A DNA stretch of 64,000 bases from CAYNYF01 sp964401385 (GTDB lineage: Bacteria; Planctomycetota; Phycisphaerae; SM23-33): positions 14,290-78,289 of the forward strand of contig CAYNYF010000005.1 in the NCBI GenBank assembly GCA_964401385.1, written 5' to 3'. How positions within the stretch are numbered: position 1 is the first letter of the stretch; every line of letters begins with the position of its first letter. The translations under genes were made by a program, and so were the position numbers. Shown piece by piece: positions 16,688 to 24,211 of this stretch. Under the pieces are notes generated by a model that did not search any database, was not told the DNA's origin, and worked only from the letters and a program-made list of their open reading frames with translations.

Positions 16688-18067
16688 ATGGAAGCCCCGG
16701 CCGAGAAGAGCCCCCGCAGAATGCTGTTCCACTTCAGCCTGTACGGCTTCCTGAAGAACCAACAGTATTACGAGCCCTTCCTGATGCTCTTCTTCCTCCA
16801 GACGCTCAGCGAGGACTTCTTCAAGGTGGGACTGCTGGTCAGCTACCGCGAGGTCTTGATCAACCTGTTCGAAGTGCCCAGCGGCGCCATTGCCGACCTG
16901 TACGGGCGGCGCCGGTGCATGATGTTCAGCTTCTGCGCGTACATCGTCTCCTTTGCCATCTTCGCCTTTTCATCGGTCCTGTGGCAACTGCTGCTGGCCA
17001 TGAGCTTTTTCTCCCTTGGCGACGCCTTCCGCACGGGCACGCACAAGGCGATGATCTTCGGCTACCTCCACCGCCACGGACGCTCGGACGAAAAGACCAA
17101 GTACTACGGCACGACCCGGAGCTGGTCGAAGATGGGCTCGGCCCTGTCGGTGGTCATCGCCGCGGGGATAGTATTCACGGCGTCGGCCTTTTACGGCAAC
17201 TCACAGGCCCCGGTGTACCGCTATCTGTTCCTGGCCTGCATCGTGCCGTACCTGATCGGGCTGGTCAACTTCACCGGTTATCCCCGGTACCTCGACGGCA
17301 CGGCCGGCAAGGCCCCGGCGATCGGCAAGATCTTCACCCACCTGCTGCGCGTGGGGCGCGACGCCGTCAAGGCCCCGGCCCTGCGGAGGCTGCTGATCGA
17401 GTCGATGGGCTACGAGGGCCTCTACAAGGTCGCCAAGGACTACCTCCAGCCGATCGTCAAGGGCCTGGCGCTGACGCTGCCGCTGCTGGCGGCGCTGAAG
17501 GGCATGCAGCGGACGGCCGCGCTGATCCTCGTCGTCTACGTCGCCATATACCTGCTGGAGAGCTTCTCCTCCCGGCGCAGCGACAGCGTGCGTCGGCGCA
17601 AAGGCGGCGAGGAGCACGGGGCGTGGTTCCTGTGGAAGCTGAACCTGATCGTCTTCAGCGCGATCGCCGCCGGGCTCACGGTCGACTGCTACCTCAGCGG
17701 GGCGGCCGTCTCCTTTGGGCTGGTGGTGGCGATCGCCGGCTTCATGGCCTTGGCCGTGCTCCAGAACCTCTGGCGGCCGATGCACATGGGCCGGTTCGAC
17801 ACCGTCGGCTACGCCAAGGCCGGCGCCACCATCCTCAGCGTCGAATCCCAGGCCAAGAGCCTCTCGGCGGCAATCTTCGCCCCGCTGCTGGGGCTGGCCG
17901 TCAACGCCATCAAGAACTTCCCCCAGGTGCACAGCGAACACGCCAAGTTCATCCCCATCTCCCTGGTCGGCATCCTCTTTGCCGCGGCCATGCTGACGCT
18001 CCGCCGCGGCCCCCGGCCCCGGGCGCAGGGTGCCGATGCTGTGCAGGCAACGACCGAGGACGTATAA
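16688..18067 (+). CDS. Major facilitator superfamily transporter
   Basis: 459 residues from ATG 16688; the upstream frame extension is rejected because it overlaps the promoter. About 11-12 hydrophobic helices are visible. Between helices 2 and 3 lies GAIADLYGRRRCM, the MFS motif A. It differs from typical sugar porters in a long cytoplasmic middle loop rich in Arg and Lys (RRSDSVRRRKGG). It is transcribed divergently from the DeoR-led cluster across a shared 146 bp region, so it could import that cluster's substrate, but nothing in the sequence proves it. Confidence 0.8.
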   Translation: MEAPAEKSPRRMLFHFSLYGFLKNQQYYEPFLMLFFLQTLSEDFFKVGLLVSYREVLINLFEVPSGAIADLYGRRRCMMFSFCAYIVSFAIFAFSSVLWQLLLAMSFFSLGDAFRTGTHKAMIFGYLHRHGRSDEKTKYYGTTRSWSKMGSALSVVIAAGIVFTASAFYGNSQAPVYRYLFLACIVPYLIGLVNFTGYPRYLDGTAGKAPAIGKIFTHLLRVGRDAVKAPALRRLLIESMGYEGLYKVAKDYLQPIVKGLALTLPLLAALKGMQRTAALILVVYVAIYLLESFSSRRSDSVRRRKGGEEHGAWFLWKLNLIVFSAIAAGLTVDCYLSGAAVSFGLVVAIAGFMALAVLQNLWRPMHMGRFDTVGYAKAGATILSVESQAKSLSAAIFAPLLGLAVNAIKNFPQVHSEHAKFIPISLVGILFAAAMLTLRRGPRPRAQGADAVQATTEDV

Positions 18068-18139
18068 TCCCCGCCGGCGGATCGGCCCGGCCGCGGCCGG
18101 CCGGAAGCGCAGGAATGCAAGCGGCGTTGAGGTGCGATC

Positions 18140-18667
18140 ATGGCCCAGCATCAAAGGCGCGTCGTCATTTTTCCCGGGATGTTCGACCCCGTCACCAACG
18201 GACATCTCGACGTCATCGAGCGCGGGCGGAAGCTCTTCGACGAACTCGTCATCGCCGTCGGCGAAAACCCGGACAAGAAGGCCCTCTTCGCCCAGGCCGA
18301 ACGCGCCGAGACCATCGGCCAGCTCGTCGCAAAGCACCCCAACGTGCGGGTGGAGGTCTTTGACGGGCTGACGGTCGACTTTGCCGCCAAGGTCGGCGCC
18401 GCGGCCATCCTCCGCGGCATCCGCAACAGCTCGGATCTCCAGTTCGAATTCCAGACCGCCTTGACCAATCGAGCGGTGGCGGGCGTCGAGACCGTGTTCA
18501 TCATGACCTCCACCGAGTTTGCCTTCACCTCCTCGTCTCTGATCAAGCAGATCGCCTCCATGGGCGGCGATATTTCTGCCCTGGTGCCGCCGATCGTGGT
18601 CGAGGCCATGCGAACCAAGCGCGGCGAGATACGCAACCATGACCGGCACCTGGAGGAGTCAGACTAG
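18140..18667 (+). CDS. coaD: Phosphopantetheine adenylyltransferase
   Basis: 175 residues, slightly longer than the usual 160. It transfers AMP from ATP to 4'-phosphopantetheine, the penultimate step of coenzyme A synthesis. The nucleotidyltransferase motif is FPGMFDPVTNGHLDVI (TxGH). AILRGIRNSSDLQFEFQ and EFAFTSSSLIKQIA (the ISSTxxR-like loop) follow, all typical of CoaD. The start ATG follows GAGGTG. The C terminus is extended by a charged tail. It stands alone on the plus strand facing the nadD gene. Confidence 0.95.
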   Translation: MAQHQRRVVIFPGMFDPVTNGHLDVIERGRKLFDELVIAVGENPDKKALFAQAERAETIGQLVAKHPNVRVEVFDGLTVDFAAKVGAAAILRGIRNSSDLQFEFQTALTNRAVAGVETVFIMTSTEFAFTSSSLIKQIASMGGDISALVPPIVVEAMRTKRGEIRNHDRHLEESD

Positions 18668-18724
18668 GCGGCGGCCTGGGCGCACGCCACAAGCCGTCGA
18701 GCAAAGGGATTGACCAAAAAAAGT

Positions 18725-18753
18725 CGGCGTCAGGGGAGGGGAGCCTGACGCCG
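18725..18753. terminator. Hairpin 1 between coaD and nadD
   Basis: CGGCGTCAGG pairs perfectly with CCTGACGCCG (10 bp stem) around a nine-base purine loop, GGAGGGGAG. There is no strong T-run after it, so it may be a factor-assisted bidirectional terminator for the convergent genes, or part of a small RNA together with hairpin 2. Confidence 0.5.
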
Positions 18754-18763
18754 TTGCAATAAA

Positions 18764-18791
18764 CTCGGCCAAGGGAGGGAGCTCGGCCGAG
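18764..18791. terminator. Hairpin 2 between coaD and nadD
   Basis: CTCGGCC pairs with GGCCGAG (7 bp) around a purine-rich loop containing AAGGGAGGGAG. It lies ten bases after hairpin 1. The two loops share a GGGAGGG-like core, which is unusual for plain terminators. Confidence 0.4.
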
Positions 18792-18942
18792 GAGCCTCAC
18801 TCGCTGTGCAACAACGTACACCCCATCTTGTATTCGCAAACGGTGGAATTGTCAACCCAAAAAGATGATTTTCCCGCGGATTTTACCGTTTCCCCGTGGC
18901 CGGCCATAAGGTCTTTATTCAACACGACTTATATCGCCATAC

Positions 18943-19602
18943 TCAGTCGGCGTACAGCCCCCGCTGGCTTATATAATCTATTACAGCATAGGGGGTTAGA
19001 TAACGGGCCGATTTCCCCTCCCGGACGCGTCGGCGAATCTGGGTGCTGGTGATGTCTATCAGCGGTGTCGGGGCCACCGCGGCCGCCAGGCGCGACACCT
19101 GATCGGGCGTGAAAAGCACCCGCAGCTTGTCCAGCGTCGCCGAAAGTCGGGCACTGTACGGCGGGCGGGCGAGGGTGACAATCGTGGCCATCTCGACCAC
19201 CTCGCTGGCCCGGTGCCAGGTCGGCAGGTCCTCCAGCATGTCGGCCCCGATGATCCAATACAACTGCACGTCCAGGCCATGCTCCTGGCGGAGCTGCATC
19301 AACGTGTCGAAGGTATAGCTGGGCGGGGGCCGCCTCAGCTCGACGTCGCTGACGTCGAACAGTTCCTCCCCCGCAATCGCCAGCCGGGTCATTTCCAGGC
19401 GATCCTCGGCCGTGGCCGCAAAGCCGGGCGAAGCCGCCGGCCCCCGACCGCCATGGTCCACACTCTTGTGCGGCGGCACGTACGCCGGCACGAACGTGAC
19501 ACGCTCGAAATGGAAATACTCCGCCACCGCCCGGGCCGCGATCAGGTGCCCGTGATGAATCGGATTGAACGTCCCGCCGAACAGTACGATCCGCTCGCGC
19601 AT
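18943..19602 (-). CDS. nadD: Nicotinate-nucleotide adenylyltransferase
   Basis: 219 residues. ATG 19602, preceded by AAGGAAG, is preferred to the upstream in-frame start, which adds 19 unrelated residues. It adenylylates nicotinate mononucleotide in NAD synthesis. Diagnostic motifs are LFGGTFNPIHHGHLIAA (the GGTFDPIHxGH signature), WIIGADMLEDLPTWH, and IDITSTQIRRRVREGKS, the ISSTxIR loop. The C terminus ends in VIDYISQRGLY as in NadD. Probably monocistronic; the upstream neighbour diverges. Confidence 0.94.
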   Translation of the reverse strand: MRERIVLFGGTFNPIHHGHLIAARAVAEYFHFERVTFVPAYVPPHKSVDHGGRGPAASPGFAATAEDRLEMTRLAIAGEELFDVSDVELRRPPPSYTFDTLMQLRQEHGLDVQLYWIIGADMLEDLPTWHRASEVVEMATIVTLARPPYSARLSATLDKLRVLFTPDQVSRLAAAVAPTPLIDITSTQIRRRVREGKSARYLTPYAVIDYISQRGLYAD

Positions 19603-19754
19603 CTGGGTCTTCCTTTCGCAGCGGACATTAGAACACGCCCGGCCGTCCGATGCGAGCATCTCCGCCGGCCCGGCCGCGCCAGCGCCGACCCCGCACGCGC
19701 TGGCCTTCGAGCGGGCGTTCGGCTACACTTTCCGGCCTGCAAGGGAAGGCAGAA

Positions 19755-20582
19755 ATGAAATTGTGCCGGGTCGTCGATGAAAGCTCGCAGGTCTGTTACG
19801 CGGCCGAGGCCGACGGCGTCTTCCGAAAGGTCGCCGGCGACGTCTTCGGCGATTACAGCATCGTCGACCGGGAAATTCGCCCCGGGAAAATCCTGCCACC
19901 GGTCGTTCCGCCGAACGTCTTCGCCGTCGGGCTGAACTATCGCGGGCACGCCCGCGAGACGAACAAGCCCCTCCCCGAGGCCCCGGTGGTCTTTGCCAAG
20001 GCGACCACGTCGGTGATCGGCGCGGGCGAGCCGATCGTGCTGCCGGCGGCCGGGGCGGCGTGCGTGGACTACGAGGTGGAGCTGGCCGTGGTCATCGGGC
20101 GGACCTGCCGGGACGTCCCGGCCGAGCGGGCCGGCGAATGCGTCCTGGGCTACACCGTCGCCAACGACGTGTCCGCCCGCGACTGGCAGCGGCGGCTCGG
20201 CCAGTGGGTCCGGGCCAAGAGCTTCGACAGCTTCTGCCCGCTGGGGCCGTGCATCCAGACGGAGCTGGACCCGGCCGACGCGGGCCTCTCCTGCACCCTC
20301 AACGGAACGCTCATGCAGGATTCAACCACCGCCGATCTGATCTTTTCCGTGCCGCAGTTGATCGAGTTTCTCTCGGCGGACCTGACGCTGCTGGCCGGGA
20401 CGGTGATCCTGACCGGCACGCCGGCGGGGGTGGGCGCGGCCCGCTCGCCGCAGGTGTTCCTCCGCCCCGGCGACACGGTCACCTGCGCCGTCGAGGGCAT
20501 CGGCGAGCTGACCAACCCGGTGATCGCGGCCGAAGGGGCCGCAGCCCAATCGGGCGGCGCCGGCCGGACCTGGGGAAGCTGA
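19755..20582 (+). CDS. Fumarylacetoacetate hydrolase-family protein
   Basis: 275 residues from ATG 19755, preceded by AAGGGAAGG. The C-terminal catalytic fold is complete: FAVGLNYRGHARE at the domain start, VDYEVELAVVIG with the acidic metal ligands, GYTVANDVSARDWQ with the conserved Asp, and TGTPAGVG near the end. Members hydrolyse or decarboxylate 1,3-diketones (fumarylpyruvate, 2-hydroxyhepta-2,4-diene-1,7-dioate, oxaloacetate). The N-terminal 60 residues are a short lead-in, as in oxaloacetate-decarboxylase or fumarylpyruvate-hydrolase-type proteins. The substrate cannot be fixed. Confidence 0.85.
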   Translation: MKLCRVVDESSQVCYAAEADGVFRKVAGDVFGDYSIVDREIRPGKILPPVVPPNVFAVGLNYRGHARETNKPLPEAPVVFAKATTSVIGAGEPIVLPAAGAACVDYEVELAVVIGRTCRDVPAERAGECVLGYTVANDVSARDWQRRLGQWVRAKSFDSFCPLGPCIQTELDPADAGLSCTLNGTLMQDSTTADLIFSVPQLIEFLSADLTLLAGTVILTGTPAGVGAARSPQVFLRPGDTVTCAVEGIGELTNPVIAAEGAAAQSGGAGRTWGS

Positions 20583-20934
20583 GCCGCGCATTTGCCGTCT
20601 CCGGTCGGCGGCCCTCCGCCGCCGGGTTCCGCAAAGCGGCGCAGCGGAAGTAAAAGACGCACCGCAGGTCGCAGTGGTAGCCTTTAGGGCGGAAAGACTT
20701 ACGTCCCCATTTCCGAGCGCGGGCAACCGCACCATTGACAAAACGGGAGATCCGTTGTACCATACTGACGCTCAAGCTCGGTAAGCGCGAAGGTTTCCAC
20801 CTGACAGCACGGCCGATTTTGTTTCGGCGCAGCGGCACGTGCCGCAGGCATACCGGCTCGTTTCAGATAGCAGAAGGTGGTTGAGGTCTGGCAAGGATCT
20901 TACGGCTCGGCTCAATTCAATGAAGGATTCTATC
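20583..20934 (+). other. Long leader and upstream region of the RCC1-like gene
   Basis: 352 bp without a credible gene. It contains the strong promoter at 20735-20763, so the mRNA would have a leader of about 165 nt. The leader includes a self-complementary GCGGCACGTGCCGC segment near 20831-20846. I could not match it to any riboswitch class. Confidence 0.4.
20735..20763 (+). promoter_or_regulatory. Consensus-like sigma-70 promoter
   Basis: TTGACA at 20735-20740, exactly 17 bp, then TACCAT at 20758-20763. This is the best promoter match in the window and drives the RCC1-repeat PEP-CTERM gene. Confidence 0.65.
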
Positions 20935-21891
20935 ATGCGGACACTGAAGTTGGTTGGCATGGCGGTCTTGGCGGGGTGTCTCTGGGCGGGTGCGGCCTCT
21001 CAAGCGGCGGAGATCGGCAGCCTGGAGGCCTGGGGCTGGAACGCCAGCGGGCAGTGCGACGTACCGGGCGGCGACTATTTCCTGTCCGTCGTGGGCGGGA
21101 ACTGGCACAGCCTTGCCCTCAGGGACGACGGATCGCTGGCGGCCTGGGGGACAAACGTCTACGGTGTCTGCCAAGTGCCGGCGGGGGACGATTTCACAGC
21201 CATCTCGGCCGGGCTGGTCCACAACCTGGCTTTGAGGGAAGATGGGTCGGTGGAGGCATGGGGCTCCAATGAAAGCGGGCGATGTGACGTCCCGCCGGGA
21301 TACGTCTTCTCGGCCATTGCCTGCGGCAATCGCCACAGCTTGGCCATCACAGACGGGGGAGCCCTGGTGGCCTGGGGGGAGGACCTCAACGGCGAATGCG
21401 ACGTGCCGGCGGGCAACGATTACGCCGCCGTCTCGGGCGGGTACCGCTACAGCCTTGCCCTCAAGGATGATAACTCACTGGTGGCCTGGGGCTGTAGCAG
21501 CACGGTCGTATCCGACGTTCCCACCGGGAACGATTACGTGGCCATCGCGGCCGGAGACGAGCACGCCCTGGCCCTGCGGGACGACGGATCGATCGCCGCC
21601 TGGGGGCGGGACACGTTCGGTCAGTGCAACGCCCCGGCCGGCAACGACTTCGTGGCCGTCGCCGCCGGCTGGTGCCACAGCCTGGCGCTCAGAAGTAATG
21701 GCACCGTGGAGGTTTGGGGCTCCTACCTCGGCACGCCGATAAAGCCTATGCCCCCGAGGGACGATTTCATCGCCATCGCCGCCGGGCACGACCACAGCCT
21801 GGGCATCGTCCCCGAGCCGGCCTGCACACTGCTGCTGGCCGTGGGCGTCTGTGCCCTGAGCCGGCGCCGGCATAGACGCGGCAAGGGTTGA
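20935..21891 (+). CDS. Exported RCC1-like repeat protein with PEP-CTERM tail
   Basis: 318 residues. ATG 20935 is favoured because AAGGA lies seven bases upstream; an in-frame ATG five codons earlier is possible. The N terminus is a signal peptide ending in ASQAAE. The body consists of about seven 38-residue repeats with the pattern AWGxNxxGQCxVPxGDxFxAIxAGxxHSLALRxDGS, the RCC1/BNR beta-propeller repeat. The C terminus is VPEPACTLLLAVGVCALSRR plus a basic end, a PEP-CTERM exosortase sorting signal. It is probably displayed or released outside the cell; the ligand is unknown. Confidence 0.85.
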   Translation: MRTLKLVGMAVLAGCLWAGAASQAAEIGSLEAWGWNASGQCDVPGGDYFLSVVGGNWHSLALRDDGSLAAWGTNVYGVCQVPAGDDFTAISAGLVHNLALREDGSVEAWGSNESGRCDVPPGYVFSAIACGNRHSLAITDGGALVAWGEDLNGECDVPAGNDYAAVSGGYRYSLALKDDNSLVAWGCSSTVVSDVPTGNDYVAIAAGDEHALALRDDGSIAAWGRDTFGQCNAPAGNDFVAVAAGWCHSLALRSNGTVEVWGSYLGTPIKPMPPRDDFIAIAAGHDHSLGIVPEPACTLLLAVGVCALSRRRHRRGKG

Positions 21892-22139
21892 GCCAGCGAG
21901 CCGCGGGCTATGTCGCGGAGGCAGGGAGCCCCTTCAGATCCGTGCGGTACTTGAAAAAATGGACCGTCGTGGCATGTATCCCGGGCTTCGCGACCGCCCG
22001 GGCAGCGGCGGAGTAGCTCAACGTGATGGGCAGGAGCGTCACTGGTTCCAGCGCAGACTCGGCACAGGCCACACCGCCCAAGTTGCCATGCACAGGACGC
22101 TGTCGGGTCAGTGTCGCGCCCCAAGGTGAGGAAAGGACA

Positions 22140-22775
22140 ATGGTAGGAAAGTATCTGCTCTCGACGGCTGTGGCCGGGCTGATCCTGCTGACACCACGCG
22201 CAGGCGCCTCGGCGACCATCAGCACGTTTGACTCCACCGATGAAGGCTGGACGATCACCGGCGACGCACAAGGTGCTTCAGTCTTGCCGACCTATCACGC
22301 GACGGGTGGAAACCCCGGCGGGTACGTCTCGGCCACCGATAATGTTCAAGGGGGCGTCTGGTACTTCAAGGCGGGCCCGCAGTTCCACGGCGACTTCTCA
22401 GCGGGTCACGGGACCGACCTGACGTTCGACCTGCGCCAAAGTGGCACGCACAGTCAGTTCGACGCGGTCGACGTCTACCTGCGGGGCGGCGGATTGGAAC
22501 TGACCTACGACACGGCCAGCAATCCCGGCACTGTCTGGACCTCCTACAGCATTGAGCTGACCGAGACAGCCGGCTGGACGCTGGGCGCCGTTCCTCCTAC
22601 GCAGGCCGAGATGCAGCAAGTGCTCGCCGACGTGACGGACTTGCAGATTCGTGGGGAATTCATCACGGGTAGCGACATAGGTGACCTGGACAACGTGGTG
22701 ATGGTGCCCGTACCCGCTGCGCTGTCGCTGCTGGCGCTGGGCGCCCCGCTGCTGGGCCGGAAACGCCGAAGATAA
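22140..22775 (+). CDS. PEP-CTERM exported protein with laminin-B-like domain
   Basis: 211 residues from ATG 22140, preceded by GAGGAAAGG. The signal peptide runs to about residue 24 (PRAGASA). The domain that follows (FDSTDEGWTITGDA ... PGGYVSATDN ... YFKAGPQFHGDFSA ... LTFDLRQSG) matches the order of a laminin B / domain IV module, a beta-sandwich often seen in secreted planctomycete proteins. The end is VPVPAALSLLALGAPLLG plus RKRRR, a PEP-CTERM variant with VPVP in place of VPEP. Function unknown. Confidence 0.8.
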   Translation: MVGKYLLSTAVAGLILLTPRAGASATISTFDSTDEGWTITGDAQGASVLPTYHATGGNPGGYVSATDNVQGGVWYFKAGPQFHGDFSAGHGTDLTFDLRQSGTHSQFDAVDVYLRGGGLELTYDTASNPGTVWTSYSIELTETAGWTLGAVPPTQAEMQQVLADVTDLQIRGEFITGSDIGDLDNVVMVPVPAALSLLALGAPLLGRKRRR

Positions 22776-22817
22776 ACCGTGCGCAGGGAGCGGCGCTTCC
22801 CTGCCGGACAATAGAAA

Positions 22818-22860
22818 GGCCGCGGACACCCTGGGAAAGGGCGCCCGCGGCCTTGGCTTT
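22818..22860. terminator. Bidirectional intrinsic terminator
   Basis: GGCCGCGG at 22818-22825 pairs with CCGCGGCC at 22845-22852. On the plus strand TTGGCTTTT follows; on the minus strand TTTCTATT follows. It separates the convergent laminin-B-like and DUF3034 genes. Confidence 0.75.
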
Positions 22861-22885
22861 TGCCGCGGTCAGGTCTTCCGGCCGA

Positions 22886-23932
22886 TCAGAACTCGTACTT
22901 GAGCTGGGCGCCCCAGACGCCGTTGCCCTCGGAGTTGGCCAGGTTGCCGAAGAACCCGCAGCCCAGCCCCAAGGTGAAGTTCGGATTGAAGGCAAAGCCC
23001 ACGAATATGGCGTGCCAGTTGTTCTCGTCGCCAAGGACGTTGTTGATGCGGTCGTAGGGGTTTTCCTTCTGGCGGAACTCATAGCCCACGCCCATCCAGT
23101 CGGTGACCAGGCAGATGACGCTGCCCTCGACGGTGGTGGCGCAGCTATCGCCGAAGCCCAGATAGCCGAGCTGCGCGGCCTGGCTGTTGCGCAGGCCCGC
23201 GCTGAAGATCACCGGCCGGCCGACGATGGGCACCGTCTTGCTGGCCGTCAGGGTGTAATCGATGCCGTTGCTGCGCTTGAAGCCGACGGAGCTGAGCGCC
23301 TTGCCGCCATTGTTGTCGATGGTGCGAATGCCGCAGGTGTACTTGAAGTGCATGCCCGCGGTGACGGCCGGGGTCGGCAGGCCGAAGCTGTTCTCCTCGA
23401 TCACCATCGCCCGCAGGTTGAACACGTTCATGTACACGTCGCTGCGCTTGATGTTGAAGCCCATCTTGCTGATGGCGTCCGGCACCGTGCCCATGTCGAA
23501 GCGGCTGAGGGTGTAGCCGACCTCGACCCGCCGCCAGAACGTCTCGGTGATGGAGATGTTCTGAGCGCTTTTCTGGGAACCGAGGTAGACGTAGGTGAAC
23601 GAGACAGCCGGCCGCCCGATGACCGTGCCTTTGGGCCCGGGGTTGGACAGGTAGGCGGTGGGCGTGATCAGGCCGCCGCCAACGCCCTCGATGTTGTGCA
23701 GGGGCCAGGGAGGAGGTTTGCCGGGCGGGGCGGCCTCTGCCTCTTCCTCTGCGGCCACGGCCGCCTGGCCCACCTGAGCCAGCCAACCCGCCGACTCGCC
23801 GCCCATGGCCAGCAGGGGCGTGGATTCAGCACTTTGGTCGAAAAGCCCCAGATCCTTCGTCCCTCCGGCCAGGGCCGGAACCGTCAGGGCAAGCATCGCC
23901 ACGAAGCCCACTGCGTAACGCAGTGATGACAT
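22886..23932 (-). CDS. DUF3034-like outer-membrane beta-barrel protein
   Basis: 348 residues; ATG 23932 preceded by AAAGGAG. It has a cleavable signal peptide (VPALAGG, about residue 22) and an acidic/Ala-rich linker up to about residue 75. A domain with alternating amphipathic strands follows and ends in GAQLKYEF; the terminal Phe is the outer-membrane insertion signature. The GVGGGLITPTAYL start and the RRVEVGYTLSRFDMG segment resemble DUF3034, an uncharacterised porin-like family. It implies a Gram-negative-type envelope. Confidence 0.65.
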   Translation of the reverse strand: MSSLRYAVGFVAMLALTVPALAGGTKDLGLFDQSAESTPLLAMGGESAGWLAQVGQAAVAAEEEAEAAPPGKPPPWPLHNIEGVGGGLITPTAYLSNPGPKGTVIGRPAVSFTYVYLGSQKSAQNISITETFWRRVEVGYTLSRFDMGTVPDAISKMGFNIKRSDVYMNVFNLRAMVIEENSFGLPTPAVTAGMHFKYTCGIRTIDNNGGKALSSVGFKRSNGIDYTLTASKTVPIVGRPVIFSAGLRNSQAAQLGYLGFGDSCATTVEGSVICLVTDWMGVGYEFRQKENPYDRINNVLGDENNWHAIFVGFAFNPNFTLGLGCGFFGNLANSEGNGVWGAQLKYEF

Positions 23933-24171
23933 ATCAAAGACTCCTTTCTCCCATGAGGCAAACCACGTGACAAATATACCCGGCCCGCCGGCGCCGGCCG
24001 GCGTGCCCAGAACTTTTATTGAGAAGCATTTAGTTTATCGGTCAGGGGCATTCAAGAAAATTTGCCGAAAATCTGCCGCCGCTGCCGCGCTTCGCCCGAC
24101 AGGGCAAGGCCGCCCGCCGGCAGTGGGCCGCCCGGGCCGGAGAATTTCGGCCTGCCCGCGGCCGCTGAATG

Positions 24172-24201
24172 TTGACGGCGCAGTGCCGGCCGACATAGGC
24201 T
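24172..24201 (+). promoter_or_regulatory. Promoter of the MMPL gene, apparently leaderless
   Basis: TTGACG, an 18 bp spacer and TAGGCT, with the gene's ATG ten bases after the -10 box and no ribosome site. Confidence 0.4.
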
Positions 24202-24211
24202 TTGCCCGGCC

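Noticed and set aside
22005..22075. tRNA-like segment (GGAGTAGCTCAACG ... GGAGC)
   Set aside because: It has a D-arm-like piece (GCTC/GAGC), but I could not build an acceptor stem, anticodon arm or T-arm, and no GTTCRA motif is present.
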